A stretch of DNA of 64,000 bases from Aeromicrobium sp. Leaf350 (lineage in GTDB: Bacteria; Actinomycetota; Actinomycetes; Propionibacteriales; Nocardioidaceae), in the NCBI RefSeq assembly GCF_916858655.1, contig NZ_CAKASL010000001.1, forward strand, positions 1,691,271 to 1,755,270, given 5' to 3'. Made by a program: the position numbers and the translations under genes. Positions 32,885-40,641 of this stretch are shown in pieces (position 1 is the stretch's first letter; each line of letters begins with the position of its first letter). Below the pieces are notes generated by a model. It did no database searches, was not told the origin of the DNA, and saw only the letters and a list, made by a program, of their open reading frames with translations.

Positions 32885-33619
32885 GTGACGACGTGGCGGA
32901 GCATGGTGGCAGCAGGGACGACGGTCGTGGCCCTGGTGGTCCTTGCGGCCTGTGGCGGGGACGACCCCGGGCCCGAGCCGACCCCCGAACCGACGACGAC
33001 GCAGGACGACGACGCTCCCGAGGAGCTCACGGGACAGCAGCTGCGGTCCGCGCTGCTGCGCATCGAGGACATCCCCTCTTCGCTCGGCACCGACTTCGAG
33101 AGCGCGCGACAGGCCGAGACGACCGGCGACTCCGACGTCACCGACGGGGCGCCCGAGTGCAGCGAGTACCTGAGCGGCGACTACGGCGGCGAGGAGAGCG
33201 ACCGCTACGAGTACGAGTTCCGCGACAACGTCGTCGTCACGGCGGTCTACACGACGATCCGCAGCTTCGAGGACGGTGACGTCGACGACGAGCTCGAGGC
33301 GATCCGCGACATCTTCGCGGTCTGCGACCGGTTCGAGGTGACGCCGGACGACGTGCCGATCGAGGTGGCGGTCGAGCTGACCGACTTCGCCGACCTGGAG
33401 GGCTTCGAGGACCTGGGCGAGGACGGGCTGCGGCTGCACTTCACGCTCTCCGAGGGCGGTGTCCCGACGCGGTCGATGTACTACCACTTCATCCAGATCG
33501 GCGACTTCGTCGCGCAGGCCGGCGGGCAGCTGGCCGCCGACGGTGATCCGGCTCCGTTCCTCGAGCTCGTCACGACGGCGGAGGGGAAGCTGCAGGACCT
33601 CGTCGACGAGGTGGGGTGA
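32885..33619 (+). CDS. lipoprotein, second of three tandem paralogues
   Basis: A 244-aa protein starting at GTG: signal TTVVALVVLAACGGD (lipobox LAAC, Cys23), linker PGPEPTPEPTTTQDDD, then the shared domain with GQQLRSALLRIEDIP, ECSEYLSGDYG and DDELEAIRDIFAVCDRFEVTPDD. Compared with its neighbours it has the same two Cys positions and the same spacing. A GTG 26 bp after the upstream stop, with GAAGGAG nearby, shows probable co-transcription. Function unknown; the domain probably binds a ligand or partner outside the membrane. Confidence 0.72.
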   Translation: MTTWRSMVAAGTTVVALVVLAACGGDDPGPEPTPEPTTTQDDDAPEELTGQQLRSALLRIEDIPSSLGTDFESARQAETTGDSDVTDGAPECSEYLSGDYGGEESDRYEYEFRDNVVVTAVYTTIRSFEDGDVDDELEAIRDIFAVCDRFEVTPDDVPIEVAVELTDFADLEGFEDLGEDGLRLHFTLSEGGVPTRSMYYHFIQIGDFVAQAGGQLAADGDPAPFLELVTTAEGKLQDLVDEVG

Positions 33620-33709
33620 TTCGGAGAGATGACGGGCAGGTCGGTGGGAACATTCTCGAGAGCCGACGCATCTGACCGTCGTCACTCCCCGACCTGTGAG
33701 GACCCCGAG

Positions 33710-34471
33710 ATGAAGACTCGTGCCCGCCAGCCCCGTTCCCTCCGCCCCCGTTCCCTCCGCCTCGCCGCCCCGGCCGCGGTCCTGTCCGCCCTGCTGCTCG
33801 TCAGCGCGTGCGGCGGCGACGACTCCGACCCCGATCCCGACCCCACGCCGTCCGAGACGGCCGAGGACGAGGAGACCGGGCTGTCGAAGGGCGACCTCGA
33901 GGACGCGCTGCTGACCGAGGACGACGTCGCCGACCTCGCGAGCGACATCGAGGAGGTCGAGGTCAACGAGGGCGAGATCACCGGTGACGACATCGTCGAC
34001 GGCGACGAGGCGTGCGCCGCGTTCCTCGACGACGACTACGGCATCGAGGAGGAGGAGAAGGCCGAGACGGAGTTCGAGTCCGAGGCCGACCAGATCAGCG
34101 TCTACTCCACGATCGAGTCGTACGCCGAGGGCGAGGCCGCGGAGGAGCTCGAGGCCACCCGCGACCTCTTCTCGGAGTGCTCGACCTTCACGGTCGACCT
34201 CGACGGCCAGGCGGTCACGGTCGACGTGCTCACGATCGACATCAGCGACCTCGACGGCTACGACCTCGGTGACGAGGGCCTGGCGGTCGACCTGACCTTC
34301 TCGGTCGAGGGCGCCGAGGTGCTGCGCCAGGGCTACACGCTGGTCCGCATCGACGACGTGCTGACGATCAGCGGCGCCGCGACGGTGGGCGACCTCGGCG
34401 ACGACATCATGCTGACGATCACCGAGGCCGCCGTCGACCGCCTCCAGACCGTCCTCGACGACGCCGCCTGA
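33710..34471 (+). CDS. lipoprotein, third of three tandem paralogues, very acidic
   Basis: A 253-aa protein: basic N-region (RQPRSLRPRSLRLA), hydrophobic core AVLSALLLVSAC with lipobox VSAC (Cys34), Asp/Pro linker (DSDPDPDPTPSE), then the shared domain: LSKGDLEDALLTEDDV, ACAAFLDDDYG and AEELEATRDLFSECSTFTVD. The charge is far more acidic than in the first two copies. Separated from copy two by a 90-bp gap that may hold its own promoter; ATG at 33710 preferred over an upstream in-frame extension. A hairpin follows the stop. Confidence 0.72.
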   Translation: MKTRARQPRSLRPRSLRLAAPAAVLSALLLVSACGGDDSDPDPDPTPSETAEDEETGLSKGDLEDALLTEDDVADLASDIEEVEVNEGEITGDDIVDGDEACAAFLDDDYGIEEEEKAETEFESEADQISVYSTIESYAEGEAAEELEATRDLFSECSTFTVDLDGQAVTVDVLTIDISDLDGYDLGDEGLAVDLTFSVEGAEVLRQGYTLVRIDDVLTISGAATVGDLGDDIMLTITEAAVDRLQTVLDDAA

Positions 34472-34472
34472 C

Positions 34473-34491
34473 CCACCCCCTCCTGGGGTGG
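34473..34491. terminator. convergent hairpin between lipoprotein 3 and the enoyl-CoA hydratase gene
   Basis: CCACCCC, CTCCT, GGGGTGG; perfect 7-bp arms in the 27-bp gap between two convergent stops. Confidence 0.5.
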
Positions 34492-34498
34492 TTCAGGG

Positions 34499-35248
34499 TC
34501 AGCGCTTGAAGCGCTCGGCGAAGGCGGCGAACTCGTCGCTCGCGAGCGAGGAGGCCTGGGCCCAGGACTCGACGTCGAGGGTCGTGGCGAGGTCGCTGGT
34601 CGACGCGACGCGCACCGACTCCTTGACGTCGGCCATGAGGCGGGGGTTGCGGGTCGCGTAGAGCGCGGCGAGCTCGGCGGCGCGTGCCTTCGGGTCGTCG
34701 ACGAGCTCCTGCGCGAGGCCGAGCCGCAGGGCGGTGTCGGCGTCGACCGGAGCCCCGGCGTACAGCACCGCGGCCGCGTTGCCGGCGCCCAGGCGCTGGG
34801 TCAGCATCCACGTGCACCCGCCTCCGGGGTGCAGGCCGATCGCGGTGAACGTCGCGCTGAACTTCGCCTCGGGGCCGGCCACGATGACGTCGCAGGCCAG
34901 CGCGATGTTGAGGCCCGCGCCGACCGCCGGACCCTGCACCGCGGCGACGGTCGGGATCGTGAGGTCGCGCAGCGGCAGGAACGAGTCGTACACGCCGAGG
35001 AGCACCTGGCGGAGCACGCCGGTCGGGCGCGTGCGGTCGCCGAAGAGGCTGTCGAGATCGGCCCCCGCGCAGAAGGCCCGTCCCTCGCCCGTGACGACCA
35101 GCGCCCGCGCCTCCGCGTCGTCCGCCACGGCGTCGATCGCGGCGCGCAGCTCGTCCAGCAGCGGCCGGTCGAGGGCGTTCAGCCGGTCGGGAGCGGTGAG
35201 CGTGATGGTGCGGACGCCGCCGTCGGCGGTCAGGTCGACGAGTGACAT
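34499..35248 (-). CDS. enoyl-CoA hydratase/isomerase family protein
   Basis: A 249-aa crotonase-fold enzyme. Oxyanion-hole segments are AFCAGADLDSLF (about residues 58-69) and PAVGAGLNIALACDVIVAG (about 99-117), the latter holding the G-A/G-G-x-x-L-A-x-x-C-D signature. The region FSATFTAIGLHPGGGCTWMLTQRLG is where catalytic Glu residues normally sit (motif FxExxxGLxP/xGG); here the first position is Thr and the second HPGGG, so hydratase activity is uncertain and an isomerase-like role is possible. ATG at 35248 with a TACGCT box 6 bp upstream; divergent from the alpha/beta hydrolase. Confidence 0.82.
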   Translation of the reverse strand: MSLVDLTADGGVRTITLTAPDRLNALDRPLLDELRAAIDAVADDAEARALVVTGEGRAFCAGADLDSLFGDRTRPTGVLRQVLLGVYDSFLPLRDLTIPTVAAVQGPAVGAGLNIALACDVIVAGPEAKFSATFTAIGLHPGGGCTWMLTQRLGAGNAAAVLYAGAPVDADTALRLGLAQELVDDPKARAAELAALYATRNPRLMADVKESVRVASTSDLATTLDVESWAQASSLASDEFAAFAERFKR

Positions 35249-35254
35249 GGTGCC

Positions 35255-35260
35255 AGCGTA
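35255..35260 (-). promoter_or_regulatory. leaderless-type -10 box of the enoyl-CoA hydratase gene
   Basis: TACGCT on the minus strand, 6 bp before the ATG at 35248; only 6 bp from the opposite-facing box at 35267-35272. Confidence 0.45.
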
Positions 35261-35266
35261 GGCGGT

Positions 35267-35272
35267 TAGTCT
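35267..35272 (+). promoter_or_regulatory. leaderless-type -10 box of the alpha/beta hydrolase gene
   Basis: TAGTCT, 6 bp before the ATG at 35279; within the 30-bp divergent gap. Confidence 0.5.
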
Positions 35273-35278
35273 CGGTCC

Positions 35279-36181
35279 ATGAGCGCCGAGATCGCCGCCG
35301 GGATGCCCCAGCTCGAGGGCGTCGAGCACCGCTGGATCGACGTCGACGGGGTGCGTATCCACGTCGCCGAGGCAGGGGTCGGCAACGACGGCCCGCCGAT
35401 CGTCCTGATCCACGGCTGGCCCCAGCACTGGTGGTGCTGGCACCACGTCATCCCGCTGCTGGCCGAGCGCCACCACGTCGTCGCGCTCGACAGCCGCGGA
35501 GCCGGCTGGAGCGACGCGCCGTCGCCCGGCGGCGACACCTACGACAAGCGCGTCGTCGCCGACGAGCTGGCGGCAGTCATCACGCAGCTGGGTCTGGATC
35601 GCCCGGTGGTGGTGGGCCACGACTGGGGCGCGTGGCTCGCGATCCTGATCGGCGGTCGTCATCCCGAGCTGACCCGGGGCGTCGTGGCCACCGCGATCGT
35701 CGCGCCCTGGGCCAAGATCGAGACCAAGGACCTGTGGCGCTTCCTCTACCAGCCGCTCGTGGGCGGGCCGTGGGGCGCGTTCCTGCAGCGCGGGCTCGGC
35801 CAGGTGGTGCTGCGACGCGTGTTCGCGCTCGGGTCGCGCGACGGCAAGCCGTGGTCGGAGCGAGCCGTCGAGCCGTACCTCGCGCGCTTCCGCGAGCCGG
35901 CGCGGGCGGCGGCCGGTCGCTCGACCTACGCGACCTTCCTGACCCGGGAGTTCCGAGCCGTGCAGAAGCGCACCTATCAGGCGCCGTACGACCACGTGCC
36001 GCTGCTGTTCCTGCCGGGCCGTCGCGACGGGGTGCTGGTGCCGCGCATCGTCGCGGGCGGCCTGGTGCGCCCGACCATGTCGATGCACGTCGTCGACGAC
36101 GCGGGCCACTGGGTGCCCGAGGAGCAGCCGGAGGTGCTCGTCGAGCACGTCGAGGCGTTCATCGCCGGCCTCGACGCCTGA
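35279..36181 (+). CDS. alpha/beta hydrolase, epoxide-hydrolase-like
   Basis: A 300-aa hydrolase. HGWPQ (about residue 45) is the oxyanion HGxP motif of epoxide hydrolases and dehalogenases; the nucleophile elbow is VVVGHDWGAW, with Asp (about 118) as in these families rather than Ser; the C-terminal catalytic His is in DDAGHWVPEEQPEVL. The cap region (about 140-220) is long and basic. Prediction: hydrolysis of an epoxide or haloalkane; the exact substrate is open. Likely leaderless and divergently expressed with the enoyl-CoA hydratase. Confidence 0.82.
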   Translation: MSAEIAAGMPQLEGVEHRWIDVDGVRIHVAEAGVGNDGPPIVLIHGWPQHWWCWHHVIPLLAERHHVVALDSRGAGWSDAPSPGGDTYDKRVVADELAAVITQLGLDRPVVVGHDWGAWLAILIGGRHPELTRGVVATAIVAPWAKIETKDLWRFLYQPLVGGPWGAFLQRGLGQVVLRRVFALGSRDGKPWSERAVEPYLARFREPARAAAGRSTYATFLTREFRAVQKRTYQAPYDHVPLLFLPGRRDGVLVPRIVAGGLVRPTMSMHVVDDAGHWVPEEQPEVLVEHVEAFIAGLDA

Positions 36182-36334
36182 CCCGACGGCCTGGTCCAGT
36201 CGGACCAGCGCGGGATGGTCCCTTCGAGCAGTATTCGCCGGTGACGCCCGGATCTGGTCGGCACGGCCCCCGCCGGACGGGAGGATGTGACCTGGCGTGT
36301 CGTGTCGACCGCCATCGCCTGATCGGGAGAACTC

Positions 36335-37657
36335 ATGCGTCGTCGTCCTCGTCCTGCCCGCACGCTCGTGAGCCGGATGGCCATCGCCTCGGCCGCCGGC
36401 CTGGCCGTGGTCGCCTCCGGCGGCACCGCCGCCCTCGCCGAGGACTCGTCGCCGGCTGACGAGATCGCCCCGGGTGACTCCTCCTCGGTGACCGAGGACG
36501 ACACCACGCCCGAGACCCCGGTCGAGGAGACGCCCGAGACGCCCGCCGAGACGCAGCCCGAGGGCACCGAGACGGCTGAGCCGGGCACGGACTCCGAGGC
36601 GGGCGACGACGCGGCCGAGGAGACCGGCGACGAGGCGGCCCAGCCCCTGGTGCTCGCCGACTACGGCACGCAGAAGGTCCGCATCGGCGTGCAGCAGGCC
36701 GACGGCTCCTGGCTCTCGCCGAGTGCGAGCCTGCTCGGCACGACGATGTCGATCACGATCACGGGCGTCACGGACGACGAGGGCCAGCCGCTGCCCGACG
36801 AGACCACGTCGTGCGTCGTGGAGTTCGAGGACCGCGAGGACGAGGGCGACGCCTACGCGGACTGCGACGTCGTGAGCGACGAGGACGGCTCCCTGTACCT
36901 GGAGGCCGGTGAGTCGGCCACGATCACGGTCACCTCGGTGCCGACCGGTGTCGTCATCGCGCCGACGACCCAGGTCGTGAACCCCTGCCTCACCGACGAC
37001 TGCCCGTCATTCCCGGACGCGACCTTCGTCGACTTCGACGCCTCGTCGACGCCCGCGGCGATCTCGGCGAGCACCCCGGCCGGCCAGCCGGTCGTGCTCG
37101 ACGTGGTCGGCCCGATCGACTTCGGCCTCGACAACGCCGTCACGGGCCTGACCGTCACGAGCCAGCCCGGCAACGGCACCGCCGTGGTCACCGGCGACCT
37201 CCCGCCCGTGCCCGAGGAGCCGGTCGACCCCGAGGGTCCGGGCGAGGAGGGCCCCGGCGGCGGCGGCCCGGTCCCGGAGCTGGCCCTGGCGCAGGCCCCG
37301 GTCGTCGCGGCCGCGCCGTCCGGGACCGCGCGCATCGTCTTCACGCCGAACGCCGGCTTCGTGGGCACCAACACCTTCGGCTACGCCATCGCGACGCAGA
37401 ACGGCACGCTCACCGGCACGGCGACGATCACCGTGACCGCCGCGGCCGTCACGCCGCCCGTCGTGACCTCGCCGGTCGGCTCGGGCCTCGGCACCGGAAC
37501 CGGTCGCCCGGTCCGCGCCGGTGGCACCCTGCCCAGCACGGGTGGCCCGGCTGCGGAGCTGCTCGCTCTCGGTGCGGTCCTCGTGGTCGCCGGTGCGGGC
37601 GTCGGGACGATGGCGGCGCGCCGCCGGTCGGACCGCGAGCGTGCCCTCGTCGGCTGA
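36335..37657 (+). CDS. sortase-anchored surface protein (LPXTG)
   Basis: A 440-aa exported protein. Signal peptide about residues 1-35 (basic, then MAIASAAGLAVVASGGTAALA); an acidic Thr/Pro/Glu-rich stretch to about 110; then beta-sandwich domains with Big/cadherin-like patterns (SITITGVTDDEGQPLPD; GTARIVFTPNAGFVGTNTFGYAIATQNG). The C-terminus has the full sorting signal: LPSTGG, a hydrophobic helix (LLALGAVLVVAGAGVGTM) and AARRRSDRERALVG. It would be anchored to peptidoglycan by a class of sortase not present in this window. GGGAGA precedes the ATG. Four Cys in the middle may pair. Confidence 0.85.
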   Translation: MRRRPRPARTLVSRMAIASAAGLAVVASGGTAALAEDSSPADEIAPGDSSSVTEDDTTPETPVEETPETPAETQPEGTETAEPGTDSEAGDDAAEETGDEAAQPLVLADYGTQKVRIGVQQADGSWLSPSASLLGTTMSITITGVTDDEGQPLPDETTSCVVEFEDREDEGDAYADCDVVSDEDGSLYLEAGESATITVTSVPTGVVIAPTTQVVNPCLTDDCPSFPDATFVDFDASSTPAAISASTPAGQPVVLDVVGPIDFGLDNAVTGLTVTSQPGNGTAVVTGDLPPVPEEPVDPEGPGEEGPGGGGPVPELALAQAPVVAAAPSGTARIVFTPNAGFVGTNTFGYAIATQNGTLTGTATITVTAAAVTPPVVTSPVGSGLGTGTGRPVRAGGTLPSTGGPAAELLALGAVLVVAGAGVGTMAARRRSDRERALVG

Positions 37658-38297
37658 CCCGAGGTCGGTCCCGGCCGGGCTGACGCAGGTCGTCGCGCTC
37701 GGCCCGGACGACTTCCCGGTGTGGCTGGCCGTCCTCCTCTCGGAGGACGGCCAGGACCCGCCCCCGGTGGTGCTGCCCGAGGCGGCGGCGACCGAGCGGG
37801 TCGGCGACGCCTGGCTGACCCGCGCCCGCCTCGGCGAGGTCGGACAGGTCACCGCGATCGAGGTCAGCGCCCTGGTGGCACCGAAGGCCCCGCCGATGTG
37901 GTTCGCCGAGGTGCCCGAGACGGGCCCGCCGCGGGCGCTCAACCTCGTGGCGTTCGCGGGCTTCGACGTCGAGCCCGGGTCGGTGCTCGACATGGCGGCC
38001 CAGCTCGAGGTCAGGGGCCTGTCGGGCGAGCAGCAGATCGGCGCGATCCGCTGGTACCCGGACACGGGTGAGATGGACCAGGCCTACGTGGCTCCCGACT
38101 GGCGTCGGCGCAGCATCGCCACGGCGCTCATGGGTGCGTGCGCGACGTACAACCTCGCGATCGGGAAGCCGATGGGCTGGGGCGACGGTCAGCGCACCGC
38201 GATGGGCGAGAAGTGGCGCAACAGCCACGGCTGGGGTCACCGCGCCGCCGACCTGGAGGCCCTCGCGCCCCCGATGACCCCGCCCGACCAGCGCTGA
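37641..38297 (+). CDS. GNAT-like acetyltransferase domain protein
   Basis: A 218-aa soluble protein. The acetyl-CoA loop is recognisable near the end as MDQAYVAPDWRRRSIATALMGACATYN (strand, then R-R-x-I-A/G-x-x-L), preceded by the strand IGAIRWYPDTGEM. The N-terminal 130 residues have no recognised family. The GTG start at 37641 overlaps the LPXTG gene by 17 bp in another frame; no other in-frame start would keep the conserved part, but the start is still weakly supported (no good ribosome site). Confidence 0.6.
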   Translation: MPSSADPRSVPAGLTQVVALGPDDFPVWLAVLLSEDGQDPPPVVLPEAAATERVGDAWLTRARLGEVGQVTAIEVSALVAPKAPPMWFAEVPETGPPRALNLVAFAGFDVEPGSVLDMAAQLEVRGLSGEQQIGAIRWYPDTGEMDQAYVAPDWRRRSIATALMGACATYNLAIGKPMGWGDGQRTAMGEKWRNSHGWGHRAADLEALAPPMTPPDQR

Positions 38298-38358
38298 CCC
38301 TCGACAGGAGAACCGCGACTCACCAGGATGGTGGCACCGCTACCTCTGGAGGAGTTCC

Positions 38359-38922
38359 GTGCGCCAGGTCATCGTCACCGCGTTCGTGTCGCTCGACGGG
38401 GTCATGGAGGCCCCGGGCGGCGAGCCGGGCTATCGCAACTCCGGCTGGACGTTCAAGGACGTCGAGTTCGTGCCCGAGGCCTACGAGATCAAGGGGACGG
38501 AGCAGGCCGAGGCGGGAGCGCTCCTGCTCGGCCGCACCTCGTACGAGGCCTTCGCCCCGGTCTGGCCCACGATGGAGGAGTTCGCCGCGTACAACGCGAT
38601 GCCGCGCTACGTCGTGTCGACCACGCTGCAGTCCGACGACGATCGCTGGCCGGCCACGATCCTCCGGTCGGTCGATGACGTGGCGGCGTTGAAGGAGACT
38701 GACGGCGGGCCGATCTCGGTCCACGGGAGCGCGACGCTCGGAGCGTCGCTCGCCGACGCGGGCCTGGTCGACCGCTACCACCTGCTGGTCTTCCCCCTGC
38801 TGCTCGGCGCGGGGCGTCGGCTGTTCAGCCAGGCCGACCAGGACACGGTGAAGCTCCGGCTCGTGGACCACGCGGTCTACGCCAACGGCATCCAGAAGCA
38901 GGTCCTCGACGTCGTGCGCTGA
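38359..38922 (+). CDS. dihydrofolate reductase family / RibD C-terminal-like protein
   Basis: A 187-aa NADPH-fold protein: MRQVIVTAFVSLDGVMEAPGGE (strand plus substrate loop), GALLLGRTSYEAF (cofactor-binding G-R-x-T-Y), then PISVHGSATLGASLADAGLVDRYHLLVFPLLLGAGRRLF, the G-x2-x-G cofactor loop and the typical LVDEYxLxVxPVVLGxGxxLF segment. Members of this family (YyaP/YwjB type) have unknown physiological substrates; classical DHFR activity is not implied. GTG start at 38359 with GGAGGAG 5-11 bp upstream. Confidence 0.85.
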   Translation: MRQVIVTAFVSLDGVMEAPGGEPGYRNSGWTFKDVEFVPEAYEIKGTEQAEAGALLLGRTSYEAFAPVWPTMEEFAAYNAMPRYVVSTTLQSDDDRWPATILRSVDDVAALKETDGGPISVHGSATLGASLADAGLVDRYHLLVFPLLLGAGRRLFSQADQDTVKLRLVDHAVYANGIQKQVLDVVR

Positions 38923-38956
38923 CGCCGTGGCTCGGTCACGCTTGCCGGGCAAGGGC

Positions 38957-39346
38957 CTACGACCGCCGGAAGCGGTCCATGGCTCGGCGCTCGCGCTTCG
39001 TCGGGCGTCCCGCTCCCGGGTCGCGCCGCGGCATCGCGAGGCGCACCTCGCGCGGCTCTGGCGGCGGGGAGTGGTCCTCGTAGCACTCGACCGCGACGCT
39101 GGCGCCGACGCGCTTGCTGAGCAGTCGCTTCACGACGACCACCCGCACGCCGCCCGGCGTGGTCGCCTCGATGCGGTCGCCCACGCGGACCGGCTGCGAC
39201 GGCTTGGCACGCTTGCCGCCGAGGTGCACGTGCCCGCCCTTGCAGGCCGTCGTCGCGGCCGATCGGCTGCCGAACAGACGCACCGACCACACCCACGCGT
39301 CGAGGCGCACGCTCGCCGTTCCGGCGTCCGGGGTCGATCCGCTCAC
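38957..39346 (-). CDS. S4-domain RNA-binding protein (Hsp15-like)
   Basis: A 129-aa basic protein with an N-terminal S4 domain (about residues 12-75): VRLDAWVWSVRLFGSRSAATTACKGGHVHLGGKRAKPSQPVRVGD matches the R-L-D-x-W-L-x-x-x-R...x-x-A-x-x-x-x-x-G-x-V-x-V-N pattern. The C-terminus is Arg/Lys/Pro-rich (RRDPGAGRPTKRERRAMDRFRR), as in Hsp15, which binds stalled 50S subunits with nascent chains. GTG start at 39346 supported by TAGGCT 7 bp upstream. Divergent from a second S4-domain gene. Confidence 0.82.
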   Translation of the reverse strand: MSGSTPDAGTASVRLDAWVWSVRLFGSRSAATTACKGGHVHLGGKRAKPSQPVRVGDRIEATTPGGVRVVVVKRLLSKRVGASVAVECYEDHSPPPEPREVRLAMPRRDPGAGRPTKRERRAMDRFRRS

Positions 39347-39353
39347 GCGCCCG

Positions 39354-39359
39354 AGCCTA
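39354..39359 (-). promoter_or_regulatory. leaderless-type -10 box of the Hsp15-like gene
   Basis: TAGGCT on the minus strand, 7 bp before the GTG at 39346. Confidence 0.5.
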
Positions 39360-39378
39360 CGTGCGGCACGCTGGTGCC

Positions 39379-39603
39379 ATGGACATCGAGGACGTGCCGA
39401 TCACGGGCGACATGATCCGCCTGGGCCAGCTGCTGAAGTTCACCAACGTGGCCGAGTCGGGAGCGGACGCCGCCGCGATCGTCGCGTCGGGTGACGTCAC
39501 CGTGGGCGGCGAGGTCGAGACGAGGCGTGGCCGACAGCTGGTCAAGGGCGACGTCGTCGAGATCGCGACCCCGCTGGGCACCACGGCGTTCCGCATCGCC
39601 TGA
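39379..39603 (+). CDS. small S4-domain RNA-binding protein (YbcJ/YaaA-like)
   Basis: A 74-aa protein that is essentially one S4 domain: ITGDMIRLGQLLKFTNVAESGADAAAIVASGDVTVGGEVETRRGRQLVKGDVVEI. This is the RNA-binding fold of the YbcJ/RlbA group (ribosome-linked small proteins). It has no extra domains. ATG at 39379, 32 bp from the divergent S4 gene; CACGCT 6 bp upstream may be its weak leaderless -10. Confidence 0.8.
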   Translation: MDIEDVPITGDMIRLGQLLKFTNVAESGADAAAIVASGDVTVGGEVETRRGRQLVKGDVVEIATPLGTTAFRIA

Positions 39604-39606
39604 CCG

Positions 39607-40548
39607 TCAGGTCGGCGCCGGGGGCAGCTCGCGCGGCCGCAGGCCGACGACCGCCGCCAGGATCAGCACCCCACCGACGACCGCCGTCGCGGTCAGCTGC
39701 TCGTCCAGGAGGATCGCGGCGAGCGCCGCGGCGCTGAGCGGCTCGACGAGCGTCGCGACGGTGGCCGCCGAGCCGGAGGTCGTGCGCAGGCCTGCGTAGA
39801 GCAGCCCGTAGGAGAGCGCCATCGTCGCGACACCGAGGTAGACCAGCAGTGCGAGGGCGTCGGGCTCCGTGCTGATGACGGGCCCGGACCCGAGGGCGGC
39901 GACCACGAGGAACGGCGCGAGGGCCACCGCTCCGACGCTCGTCGCACACGTCGTGAGGGCAAGCGGGTCGATCCCGCGGGCCAGGTGGTGACCGAGCACC
40001 GTCGTCGCCGCGTACACCGCGCCGGACGCCACCGCGAGCACGATCCCGAGCACGGGGGCGTCGCCGGCTCCGCCGTGACCGGCGGACGCCACCGAGACCA
40101 GCACGAGACCCGTGAGGGCGGAGACGAGCACGACGACCTCGCGCGCCGTGGGTCGCGTGCCCGCACGGGTGTGCTCCCACGCGGCGGCCAGCACCGGTGC
40201 GAGGCCGAGCGAGACGACGGTCGCGACGCTCACGCCGACGGCGAGCACCGACAGGAAGTACAGCGCCTGGTAGACCGCCGTGCAGCACCCGAGGGCGACG
40301 ACGAGGGCGGGTTGCGCCCGGAACGTGGCGACGACCGAACCGAGGCGGCGGGCGACGAGAGCCAGGCCGAGCAGCGCTGCCGTGGCGACCAGCATCCTCC
40401 ACGCGCTGGTCGTCATCGCGCCCAGGTCGTGGCGGTCGTTCAGGACCGTGACCACGAGGCCGCCGGTGCCCCAGAGCAGCCCGGCGGCGCACACCTGGGC
40501 CAGCCCGATGGCCGACGAGCGCTGCCCGTGCCCGACGTCGCTCGTCAC
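39607..40548 (-). CDS. EamA family transporter
   Basis: A 313-aa membrane protein with ten predicted helices in two EamA repeats (about 13-145 and 160-300). The opening GLAQVCAAGLLWGTGGLVVTVL and the GLAPVLAAAWEHTRAG loop are typical; this is a second drug/metabolite transporter in the window, not close to the 288-1250 one. The GTG start at 40548 is supported by TAGGCT 6 bp upstream. Convergent with the S4-domain gene, with only 3 bp between stops. Confidence 0.85.
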   Translation of the reverse strand: MTSDVGHGQRSSAIGLAQVCAAGLLWGTGGLVVTVLNDRHDLGAMTTSAWRMLVATAALLGLALVARRLGSVVATFRAQPALVVALGCCTAVYQALYFLSVLAVGVSVATVVSLGLAPVLAAAWEHTRAGTRPTAREVVVLVSALTGLVLVSVASAGHGGAGDAPVLGIVLAVASGAVYAATTVLGHHLARGIDPLALTTCATSVGAVALAPFLVVAALGSGPVISTEPDALALLVYLGVATMALSYGLLYAGLRTTSGSAATVATLVEPLSAAALAAILLDEQLTATAVVGGVLILAAVVGLRPRELPPAPT

Positions 40549-40554
40549 GACGTC

Positions 40555-40560
40555 AGCCTA
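40555..40560 (-). promoter_or_regulatory. leaderless-type -10 box of the EamA gene
   Basis: TAGGCT on the minus strand, 6 bp before the GTG at 40548. Confidence 0.5.
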
Positions 40561-40641
40561 GAGCGCCGCCGTTCCGGGACCTCTGGCCTGGTGCGCCGCG
40601 TACATTGGTCCCTGCCTGGGGGAGACAGGGAGGTGGTGCGG

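Noticed and set aside
39985..40641. Long in-frame N-terminal extension of the histidine kinase
   Set aside because: It covers the divergent EamA gene and its promoter, lacks family-like sequence, and the ATG at 40642 has a good ribosome site.
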